Of a stretch of 38,711 nucleotides of DNA, positions 32,873-38,711 are shown piece after piece (the stretch's first letter is position 1; every line of letters starts with the position of its first letter). Where the stretch lies: positions 1 to 38,711 of the forward strand of contig CANQRL010000012.1 in assembly GCA_947626275.1 (NCBI GenBank), read 5' to 3'. A program made the translations under genes and the position numbers. The notes under the pieces were generated by a model, which saw nothing but the letters and a program-made list of their open reading frames with translations, had not been told where the DNA came from and ran no database searches. Origin of the DNA: an uncultured Bacilli bacterium (lineage in GTDB: Bacteria; Bacillota_I; Bacilli_A; RF39; UBA660).

Positions 32873-32933
32873 AGTACCACCTCTTTATTATTGTGTAAAA
32901 TGAAAACAATTCTATACGAATTAATCATTCCTA

Positions 32934-32942
32934 TGTTATAAT
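32934..32942 (+). promoter_or_regulatory. Extended -10 promoter of ffh
   Basis: TGTTATAAT (TG-n plus TATAAT 32937-32942). Transcription would start about 10 nt before the ATG, giving a very short 5' leader. No good -35. Confidence 0.55.
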
Positions 32943-32959
32943 AATAACTGGTGATGAAA

Positions 32960-34258
32960 ATGTTTGAAAGCTTAGGAGAAAGATTACAAAATGCCGTTAA
33001 TAAGATAAAAGGGTATGGAAAAATAACAGAAGAAAACATTAGTGATGTCACACGGGAAATTCGTCTTGCGTTACTAGAAGCTGATGTCAATTATAAAGTT
33101 GTTAAAGAGTTTGTGAATAATGTTAAAGAAAAAGCCTTAGGAGAAGAAGTTGCCAAGTCTTTAAAACCAGGGGAAATGTTTGTTAAAATCTTGAAAGACG
33201 AACTTGTTGAATTACTCGGTGGGGAAAAGGCAGACCTTTATACTGCTGGTAATCCTTCAATTCTTATGCTTGTTGGATTGCAAGGTAGTGGTAAAACAAC
33301 AACGATAGGAAAGCTTGCTAGAATGTTACGGAAAAAGTATAAGAAGAATCCTTTGCTTGTCGCTTGTGATGTCTATCGACCTGCCGCTATTGACCAATTA
33401 AAACAGATTGGAAAAGAATTAAGTATTGAAGTTTATGAAGAAGGAAAAGGAAATCCGGTTGAGATTGCCAAGAGAGCTATTTCCTATGCGAAAGAAAACC
33501 ATTATGATTATGTTTTAATCGATACGGCTGGACGTCTTCATATCGATGAAGAGTTGATGGAAGAACTCCAAAATATTCAATCCGCTATCCAACCACATGA
33601 GGTAATGCTTGTTGTAGATAGTATGACAGGACAAGATGCGATTAACGTGATTGAAGGATTTAATGATAAGCTTTCTCTAACGGGTGCGATTCTTACCAAA
33701 TTAGATGGTGATACTCGTGGTGGAGCAGCGCTTTCTATCCGTCATTTAACAAATGTTCCTATTAAATTCATTGGTATTAGTGAGAAGATGGATGGATTAG
33801 ATGAGTTCTATCCAGATAGAATGGCGACGCGTATTCTCGGTATGGGTGATCTCATGACGATGATTGAGAAAGCAGAAGAGGTTATTGATCAAGATGAAGC
33901 CATGAAATCAGCTAAGAGAATGCAAGAGGGAAAATTTGATCTAGAAGATTTCCTAAGTACCTTGAAACAAATAAAAAAGTTAGGGCCACTAGAAAATCTG
34001 ATTAAGATGATTCCAGGAGTACCAAAAGAAGCAAAGAATATCAAAGTAGATCCGAAAGATATGGCCCATATCGAAGCCATCATCTTATCGATGACACCTT
34101 ATGAGAGAAGACACCCTGAGTGTTTGAAAGCTACTCGTAAACAGAGAATTGCGGCTGGTTCTGGAAGGACAGTAGAAGAAGTAAATCGTTTGGTAAAGCA
34201 AGTTGATCAAATGAAAGTAATGATGAAACAGATGAAAAACGGAAAAATGCCTTTTTAG
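32960..34258 (+). CDS. ffh: Signal recognition particle protein Ffh
   Basis: GTPase subunit of SRP that binds signal sequences and 4.5S/6S RNA. 432 residues from ATG 32960; GTG 32951 and ATG 32954 are in frame, but Ffh proteins begin near MFESLGERLQ and GGTGA lies 5 nt before 32960. G-domain motifs: GLQGSGKTTT (106-115), DVYRPAAIDQL, DTAGRLHIDEEL and TKLDGDTRGGAA. The M domain has the RNA-binding segment SMTPYERRHPECLKATRKQ, then RIAAGSGRTVEEVNRL, and a Met-rich tail. ylxM is separated from it by the HerA, GDPD and UPF0316 genes, unlike the common ylxM-ffh pairing. Confidence 0.97.
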   Translation: MFESLGERLQNAVNKIKGYGKITEENISDVTREIRLALLEADVNYKVVKEFVNNVKEKALGEEVAKSLKPGEMFVKILKDELVELLGGEKADLYTAGNPSILMLVGLQGSGKTTTIGKLARMLRKKYKKNPLLVACDVYRPAAIDQLKQIGKELSIEVYEEGKGNPVEIAKRAISYAKENHYDYVLIDTAGRLHIDEELMEELQNIQSAIQPHEVMLVVDSMTGQDAINVIEGFNDKLSLTGAILTKLDGDTRGGAALSIRHLTNVPIKFIGISEKMDGLDEFYPDRMATRILGMGDLMTMIEKAEEVIDQDEAMKSAKRMQEGKFDLEDFLSTLKQIKKLGPLENLIKMIPGVPKEAKNIKVDPKDMAHIEAIILSMTPYERRHPECLKATRKQRIAAGSGRTVEEVNRLVKQVDQMKVMMKQMKNGKMPF

Positions 34259-34268
34259 GTATTTTTTT
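34243..34268 (+). terminator. Terminator of ffh, overlapping its last codons
   Basis: AAAAATGCC/GGTATTTTT stem (one G-T pair) with a 6-nt loop holding most of the stop codon, followed by Ts. Confidence 0.7.
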
Positions 34269-34308
34269 CTTTTATAGTGAATTTGTTTATGCGCTTTTTC
34301 CTTTTTCA

Positions 34309-34317
34309 CATAAGATA
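34309..34317 (+). promoter_or_regulatory. Possible sporulation-type (sigma-K-like) -10 element
   Basis: CATAAGATA matches the CATAnnnTA pattern recalled for sigma-K promoters and lies 32 nt before the CotD-like gene, which has no good sigma-A promoter. I see no matching AC-type -35. Speculative. Confidence 0.2.
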
Positions 34318-34340
34318 GATTAGATAAGGGGGAAAAGAAT

Positions 34341-34610
34341 ATGTTTAATCAAAATTGTTGCCATAACAATATGTTTGGAATGCGTCAAAATCAAGGTTGT
34401 CAAAGACAAATTCAAGAAGTGGTAGAGCCAACAATCAATAAGTGTGTTGAAAGAGTTTTTGAACATGAAGTACCACACGTTTGTCCTATTCATACCCATG
34501 TAATTAACAAACATGTGTATAATCATACTTATACACCAAGATTCAGTTGTTCAGAAGAAAATCAAATCATCAATAATGATTGTGGAAAATGTTCTGGATT
34601 TATGAATTAA
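34341..34610 (+). CDS. CotD-like small Cys/His-rich protein
   Basis: 89 residues with eight Cys and many His and Asn. The central part VPHVCPIHTHVINKHVYNH lines up with the VPHIHPQHTTNVNHQHF core of Bacillus subtilis spore coat protein CotD as I remember it, so a CotD-family relationship is likely. It lacks any signal peptide or membrane segment. AAGGGGGAAAAG precedes the ATG. It is monocistronic and followed by a terminator. Whether the organism sporulates is unknown; metal binding or disulfide cross-linking by Cys/His would suit either a coat or a stress role. Confidence 0.62.
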   Translation: MFNQNCCHNNMFGMRQNQGCQRQIQEVVEPTINKCVERVFEHEVPHVCPIHTHVINKHVYNHTYTPRFSCSEENQIINNDCGKCSGFMN

Positions 34611-34633
34611 AAGGCACGCAAGTGCTTTTTTTT
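34608..34633 (+). terminator. Terminator of the CotD-like gene
   Basis: AAAAGGCAC/GTGCTTTT-type stem (one G-T pair) with GCAA tetraloop and T run. Confidence 0.8.
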
Positions 34634-34646
34634 AAGGAAAATTCTA

Positions 34647-34655
34647 TGATATAAT
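34647..34655 (+). promoter_or_regulatory. Extended -10 promoter of the 34679 gene
   Basis: TGATATAAT (TG-n plus TATAAT 34650-34655); the -35 region is only T-rich. The ATG is 23 nt downstream. Confidence 0.55.
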
Positions 34656-34678
34656 GGTTTTGATAGGAGGGTGATAGA

Positions 34679-35365
34679 ATGGATCAATATTTAAAAGCGA
34701 TTCAAGAAGCCGAAAAGCAAATCACTCTCCTATGTCAAAAAAAAGAAAAAATTCAAAAAATTCAAGAAACCAAAAAATCTCTACTAGAAAAAGAAAAAAG
34801 AGAAGAGAGCAAAATCGATGAATCTCTTCAGGAAGAAGAAAAACGAAAATATTTTTTAGACCATAAACGGGATTTATTAAAAGAATATTTTAAGAAAGCA
34901 CTTTCTTTTGGACTTCGAACAACGGCTATCTTTTTTCTCTTCTTTCTAGGAGTGAAGTGGTTAGAGGCTCCTCCATTTGATTTTCCTGTCTTCGAGATGA
35001 TGAAATGTTTTCTCGTGATGATGACTGTTTTGGGGGGAACAGAATTTCGGTTTGTTTCACAAGATTTCCGAAAGCTAACAAAAGGATACAATGGCGATGT
35101 CGATGAAGAAATAGAATCTTTCCATCAAAGAAAAAAAGCTTCTCAAGAAAAGCAACAAGAGTTGACAGTCCAACTACAAGAAAATGCAGCTTTGTTAGAG
35201 GAAATCGTTTTAGCGCAGCAGCAAATTGAGAAACAAGTAGGGGAGTTAAGAGAAGAGCGTCAAAGACAAATTGAAAAGTTAATCGAAAACTTAGATACAT
35301 ATCTTCCCCATCGGGAATTTCCTACGATTGAGATTTCTAAACTATTAGAAAAGAAGATTCATTAG
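34679..35365 (+). CDS. Uncharacterised coiled-coil membrane protein
   Basis: 228 residues. Charged coiled-coil helices (about 1-70) lead to two hydrophobic segments (about 76-95 and 103-121), forming a hairpin, followed by a second long Gln/Glu-rich coiled coil (about 150-205). Both coils are therefore on the same side, probably the cytoplasm. No family recognised. GGAGGGTGAT precedes the ATG. Own promoter; ends in a terminator shared with the convergent VanY-like gene. A scaffolding role is only suggested by the coils. Confidence 0.72.
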   Translation: MDQYLKAIQEAEKQITLLCQKKEKIQKIQETKKSLLEKEKREESKIDESLQEEEKRKYFLDHKRDLLKEYFKKALSFGLRTTAIFFLFFLGVKWLEAPPFDFPVFEMMKCFLVMMTVLGGTEFRFVSQDFRKLTKGYNGDVDEEIESFHQRKKASQEKQQELTVQLQENAALLEEIVLAQQQIEKQVGELREERQRQIEKLIENLDTYLPHREFPTIEISKLLEKKIH

Positions 35366-35378
35366 AATCTTCTTTTAT
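35349..35378. terminator. Bidirectional terminator between convergent genes
   Basis: AAGAAGATTC/GAATCTTCTT, a perfect 10-bp stem with ATTA loop, A-flanked on one side and T-flanked on the other. Confidence 0.85.
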
Positions 35379-36748
35379 CGTAAAAAGTACTCAAAGTATT
35401 CTTCGTAAGTAATGTTATTTTCATAAATGTATTTGGCAATCTCTTTACCAACGTAGCGGTAATGCCAAGGTTCATACATGTATCCTGTTAAATATTGTTT
35501 ATTTTTTGGATAGCGAAGAATGAATCCATACTTATAGGCATTTTTACTAACCCAAGTAAATTCTTTAGAGGATTCGAAATCCCCAATACTATGATTTTTG
35601 GATGTTCCTAAATCCATTGCCAATCCTGTTTGATGTTCAGAATATCCAGGACGAGCAGAATAGGTATCCGCTTCTTTTACGCCATCTCTTTTTACATAGT
35701 TATTGTAGAGTGTTGTCTGATAAGAATAAGAACGATAAGGAGATTGAATATAGGGATATAAGCCTTCCTTTACCGCATCATTATACATTTCTATGAAAGC
35801 ATCATAAGCTTCCTTTTTTAAATATCCTCTTCCGTGTTTACTATTTACGGCAACAAGATTACTTGGAACGTAATTTTTATCGAGATAATAGTATTTATTG
35901 ACAATTAATAAATCTCCCTTTCCTAAATCGCTAGCTGTAACATCTTTGTAAGCTGTTAGGTCGATATTACTATTAACTCGAGTGATGATTTCATCCGCAC
36001 TCAAATTTTTATGACTTAAGTAATATTTACGATAGCGATCCATATTTCTATCAACCATATATTGTTTTCCTAGAAATAGGGCAGTAATTTCTTCCAATGG
36101 AATATCCTCCTCTTTCGGATCTTTCGTGTTACTGCTAGAGTTACTAGAGGAATTGCTATTACTGTTTTTATGGCTATTTTGATTACTATTGCTATTGCTA
36201 TTAGAAGTTACTTCTCCACCAACCGGTTTTAAATTTGCATTGGGGTCTTCTTCTTCCTTGTTGGTGTTGACATCGATAACTATTTTTTCAGCATCTAGTT
36301 CTTGATGTTCTTCATAATATTTTAAATAGTCATCTAGGTATTCTTCTTTAAATTTTTCATGATGAATGATATCGTGTAAGTCCGGATTATAAGTGATATC
36401 TTCTAATCCATGGTTGACAAAGAAAACGATATCATAAGAAGTAGCATTTGGATAACGATTTAAAAATTTTAAATAGTAAGAAAAGTATTTCTCTTGAAAG
36501 TCCTTCTCATTTAGAATATGTAATATCGTCTTCTGATAGTCGTATTCTAGAACGATTTCTAGATTCTTTTTCTCTAGATGACTTTTTAATTCTTGAATTT
36601 CTTCTTTCGAATAACCATGTTCTTTTAGTTTCGTATCAAATGATTTGTGTTGAAAAAGGTATACTCCAAGAAATAGCCAGAAGAGAATAAAGATGATAAG
36701 AAAGAGAATAATTCCCTTTTTTAATTTTCTCTTCTTTTTTTTCTCCAT
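35375..36748 (-). CDS. VanY-like D-alanyl-D-alanine carboxypeptidase (M15B), long form with repeated modules
   Basis: Membrane-anchored zinc carboxypeptidase expected to trim the terminal D-Ala of peptidoglycan stem peptides. 457 residues: TM about 11-32, a repeat region, an Asn/Ser-rich linker (about 182-207), and the catalytic domain (about 275-457). Zinc ligands are His372 and Asp379 in SEHQTGLAMD and His429 in EPWHYR, with catalytic Glu426; SPYRSYSYQ is also typical. Three copies of a YL-YY-x-L-x-I-x-VN module precede the catalytic part (about 86-113, 134-163 and 237-262). AAGGAG for this gene lies in the 3' end of the upstream paralog (stop 2 nt away), so they form an operon. Confidence 0.9.
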   Translation of the reverse strand: MEKKKKRKLKKGIILFLIIFILFWLFLGVYLFQHKSFDTKLKEHGYSKEEIQELKSHLEKKNLEIVLEYDYQKTILHILNEKDFQEKYFSYYLKFLNRYPNATSYDIVFFVNHGLEDITYNPDLHDIIHHEKFKEEYLDDYLKYYEEHQELDAEKIVIDVNTNKEEEDPNANLKPVGGEVTSNSNSNSNQNSHKNSNSNSSSNSSSNTKDPKEEDIPLEEITALFLGKQYMVDRNMDRYRKYYLSHKNLSADEIITRVNSNIDLTAYKDVTASDLGKGDLLIVNKYYYLDKNYVPSNLVAVNSKHGRGYLKKEAYDAFIEMYNDAVKEGLYPYIQSPYRSYSYQTTLYNNYVKRDGVKEADTYSARPGYSEHQTGLAMDLGTSKNHSIGDFESSKEFTWVSKNAYKYGFILRYPKNKQYLTGYMYEPWHYRYVGKEIAKYIYENNITYEEYFEYFLR

Positions 36749-36750
36749 AA

Positions 36751-37707
36751 TTATTCTCCTTCTATAAAGTAGGCGTAGTATTCATCAAAGGTAATATCAT
36801 GTTGATAAATGTAGGTAGCTACTTCTTCACCGACATAGCGATAGTGCCAAGATTCATATTCGTATCCGGTTAGGTATTCTTTTCCTTTTGGATATCTTAG
36901 AATGAAACCATATTCATGAGCATGTTTTTGTAACCATGCAAATTCTTCGGTTGCTTCAAAAGTAGTAGAATTGGCTCCATAAGTCATAATATCCATAGAA
37001 AGTCCTGTCTGGTGTTCTGAGAAACCTGGACGAGCTGCCATTGCATCGGTTTCTTTTTGACCATACCACTCTAAGTATTTTGCATATAAGTCATCTTGGT
37101 ATTTGTAACTACGATAGGCTGAATTAATAATTAAATCTTGTCCATCTTCTTTTGCAGCATTGTACATAGAGACAAACTGAGAATAGGCCTCTTTTCGTAA
37201 CTGTGGATTATCGCCATAGGCATACCAGTTCTTAACATTTTCTAGGTCTTCTGGTTCATAGTTATCTGGTAACTTATGAAATTTATTGGATAGTAGAAGA
37301 ATATCCTTGCTGACATCTACTTCCTCGTATTCGGAATACCATTCGCGATCAGCATTTACATTGATGATTGCTACAATATTTGAAAGTTCTTCTTCTGGAT
37401 GCTCTTTTTGATATGCCAAATATTCATCCAAATGTTTTTTGAGATAGTATTGTTCCTTCATAAATTTTAGAATGTTTTGATCGACATCTCTTGCTAAGAT
37501 AGCATCCAACTCTTTGTCACTTAATTTTTCGATTAAATAGGCGGTATCTTCTTTCGAATAGCCATGATTTTCTAGTTTATATTCATACGTTTTTTGATAG
37601 TCAAGTTGTTGTTTCCAACGGAAAATACCTGCAATGAGAACGATGATAACAACAACGATTCCCACAGCGATAATAACGTTTCTTTTTTTCACTCTTACTT
37701 TTGCCAT
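36751..37707 (-). CDS. VanY-like D-alanyl-D-alanine carboxypeptidase (M15B), short form
   Basis: Paralog of the downstream gene, 318 residues. TM about 10-28; one copy of the N-terminal module (about 88-118, ending INVNAD), no Asn/Ser linker, then the catalytic domain. His232 and Asp239 in SEHQTGLSMD, His288 in ESWHYR and Glu285 are in place. It shares with its neighbour the N-terminal GYSKE motif, the module, SAYRSYKYQ and the C-terminal YRYVGEEVATYIY region, so the pair arose by tandem duplication. First gene of the minus-strand operon, with AGGAGG before its ATG. Confidence 0.92.
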   Translation of the reverse strand: MAKVRVKKRNVIIAVGIVVVIIVLIAGIFRWKQQLDYQKTYEYKLENHGYSKEDTAYLIEKLSDKELDAILARDVDQNILKFMKEQYYLKKHLDEYLAYQKEHPEEELSNIVAIINVNADREWYSEYEEVDVSKDILLLSNKFHKLPDNYEPEDLENVKNWYAYGDNPQLRKEAYSQFVSMYNAAKEDGQDLIINSAYRSYKYQDDLYAKYLEWYGQKETDAMAARPGFSEHQTGLSMDIMTYGANSTTFEATEEFAWLQKHAHEYGFILRYPKGKEYLTGYEYESWHYRYVGEEVATYIYQHDITFDEYYAYFIEGE

Positions 37708-37733
37708 ATATCCTCCTATATTTCTACTGTTAT

Positions 37734-37742
37734 TCTACCACA
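37734..37742 (-). promoter_or_regulatory. Extended -10 promoter of the carboxypeptidase operon
   Basis: On the minus strand TGGTAGAAT (hexamer TAGAAT at 37739-37734), about 27 nt before the ATG. The -35 (TTTTAT at 17-nt spacing) is poor. Confidence 0.4.
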
Positions 37743-37766
37743 AACGCCGGAAAAATAAAACTTTTA

Positions 37767-37795
37767 TTGTGGCAAGTTTTAGAATATGATATAAT
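37767..37795 (+). promoter_or_regulatory. Promoter of the slipin gene
   Basis: TTGTGG (37767-37772), 17 nt, TATAAT (37790-37795), with extended -10 TGA. The ATG is 17 nt downstream. Confidence 0.65.
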
Positions 37796-37812
37796 GAGGA
37801 TGAGGTGATATA

Positions 37813-38613
37813 ATGGGTTTCATTATTGTAATTCTTTTTATTGTTGGAGTTTTGTGCCTTTGCTCCATAAGACAGATTAATGAGTATGAAAGAGGTATCA
37901 AATTTACATTAGGAAAGTTTTCATCTATTATGAATCCAGGATGGAATTTAGTTTTTCCTATTTTTCAAAGCTATAGCAAGGTAGATATTCGTACAAGAGC
38001 AGTCGATGTTCCAGAACAAGAGGCGATTACGAAAGATAATGTTTCTGTTCGCATTAACGCTGTTATTTACTACAAGGTTTTTGATGCTAGTAAGAGCGTA
38101 CTTGCTGTTCAAAATTATTTTTATGCTGTTAGTCAACTCGCGCAAACGACGATGCGAAATGCTGTTGGTGCGGTATCTTTAGATGAACTTTTAGGAGAAA
38201 GAGAAAAGATTTCTTCCGAGATTTGTAACATCATTGATGAAGCAACCGATCCTTGGGGAATTAAGGTAGAAAATGTGGAGTTAAAAGATATCTCATTACC
38301 AGAAGAGATGAAAAGAGTTATCGCAAAAGCAGCGGAAGCAGAAAGAGAAAAAGCAGCGGTTATCACAAAAGCAGCAGGAGAAGTAGAGGCTTCTTTAAAT
38401 TTAGCGAAGGCTGCTGATACGATGAATAAAACACCAGGCGCTTTACACTTACGTACCTTAGCAACTATTAATGACGTATCTTCTGATCAATCTAATACGA
38501 TTATTTTTGCTCTTCCAGTGGAAATGCTTCGCGCTTTTGAAAGAGCAGGGGAACCAAAGAGTCCAAGTTTAGAAGATATTGCTCGATTGATAGAAACGAA
38601 AAACAAACAATAA
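37813..38613 (+). CDS. Slipin (stomatin-like SPFH/band-7 protein)
   Basis: Membrane-associated SPFH protein, 266 residues. One N-terminal hydrophobic segment (about 2-19), then the band-7 domain with NEYERGIKFTLGKF, NPGWNLVFP, VDIRTRAVDVPEQEAITKDNV and the central LGEREKISSEICNIIDEAT. A helical stretch AEAEREKAAVITKAAGEVEA forms the oligomerisation coil. Slipins organise membrane microdomains; they often pair with an NfeD protein, but none is visible before the window ends. GAGGTGAT precedes the ATG. Monocistronic with its own promoter and terminator. Confidence 0.93.
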   Translation: MGFIIVILFIVGVLCLCSIRQINEYERGIKFTLGKFSSIMNPGWNLVFPIFQSYSKVDIRTRAVDVPEQEAITKDNVSVRINAVIYYKVFDASKSVLAVQNYFYAVSQLAQTTMRNAVGAVSLDELLGEREKISSEICNIIDEATDPWGIKVENVELKDISLPEEMKRVIAKAAEAEREKAAVITKAAGEVEASLNLAKAADTMNKTPGALHLRTLATINDVSSDQSNTIIFALPVEMLRAFERAGEPKSPSLEDIARLIETKNKQ

Positions 38614-38634
38614 AGTATCTACGGATACTTTTTT
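38612..38634 (+). terminator. Terminator of the slipin gene
   Basis: AAAGTATC/GATACTTT stem with TACG loop and T run. Confidence 0.87.
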
Positions 38635-38645
38635 GTCAGACTGTT

Positions 38646-38684
38646 GACAAATAGGTAAATATTTTTACTTATTTGTCTTTTTTT
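38646..38684 (+). terminator. Second, stronger hairpin with T run
   Basis: A 14-bp stem (38646-38659 with 38664-38677, one G-T pair) and a TATT loop is followed by seven Ts. It lies only 11 nt after the slipin terminator, so it is a back-up terminator or part of a short RNA. A TTGACA overlaps the left arm at 38644-38649. Confidence 0.75.
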
Positions 38685-38711
38685 CGTAAAAGTTGAGAAA
38701 TCTAGGTGACT

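Noticed and set aside
1..38711. Mycoplasma-type genetic code (TGA = Trp)
   Set aside because: TGA ends several genes (murE copy 1, ftsY) and Trp is encoded by TGG in conserved motifs; the standard bacterial code fits.
1..38711. CRISPR arrays, insertion sequences, prophage genes, tRNA or SRP RNA genes
   Set aside because: I found no regularly spaced direct repeats, transposase or phage motifs, tRNA cloverleaf sequence or SRP Alu/S-domain signature on either strand by eye.

Overview
The window looks like chromosome from a low-GC Gram-positive bacterium, most likely an uncultured, gut-type, anaerobic member of the Bacilli near the Erysipelotrichales/RF39/Mollicutes-related lineages. The signs are strong AT bias, Shine-Dalgarno starts, sigma-A promoters with many extended -10 boxes, a leucine T-box, an L21 leader, the Prp/cleavable-L27 pair, RNase J, sortase and a class III (oxygen-sensitive) ribonucleotide reductase. 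TGA is used only as a stop, and peptidoglycan genes (two murE, mraY, two M15 carboxypeptidases) are present, so this is a walled cell using the standard code. The lineage is inferred from gene content, not from a search.

Layout. 1-3624: a large type II membrane protein with InlB-type repeats. 3640-4700: L21 leader, rplU, prp, rpmA. 4711-7113: a possible degenerate kinase-like protein, mutM and a membrane-anchored protein. 7114-7503: an extremely AT-rich leader with an imperfect ~147-bp duplication. 7504-10601: nrdD, a separate 59-aa glycyl-radical-domain protein, and nrdG. 10641-16105: fmt, an anchored protein, two divergent murE copies and mraY. 16131-20034: pyruvate kinase and a GH31 protein. 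20012-23505: Leu T-box, a small membrane protein, and leuS with an inserted Nudix domain. 23554-26090: a membrane protein, a thioester-domain/SpaA-type surface protein with a VPNTG motif, and a sortase. 26082-27752 (minus): RNase J. 27884-34268: a small unknown, ftsY, a small membrane protein, ylxM, a HerA-like ATPase, a GDPD, a UPF0316 protein (minus) and ffh. 34341-35365: a CotD-like protein and a coiled-coil membrane protein. 35375-37707 (minus): two tandem VanY-like carboxypeptidases. 37813-38613: a slipin, followed by two hairpin terminators.

Most of the window is housekeeping: translation, protein export (FtsY, Ffh, YlxM), cell wall and DNA precursors. The least ordinary items are (i) a class III RNR whose glycyl radical site is on a separate polypeptide with its own ribosome binding site, (ii) a LeuRS with a complete Nudix box inside its editing region, (iii) tandem murE paralogs of which only one keeps the DNPR motif, (iv) a GH31 protein with Lys where the acid/base Asp is expected, (v) a thioester adhesin paired with a sortase but with an unusual C-terminal tail, and (vi) the duplicated leader upstream of nrdD, which may contain tiny ORFs. 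No tRNA, rRNA, insertion sequence, phage gene or CRISPR array was recognised.
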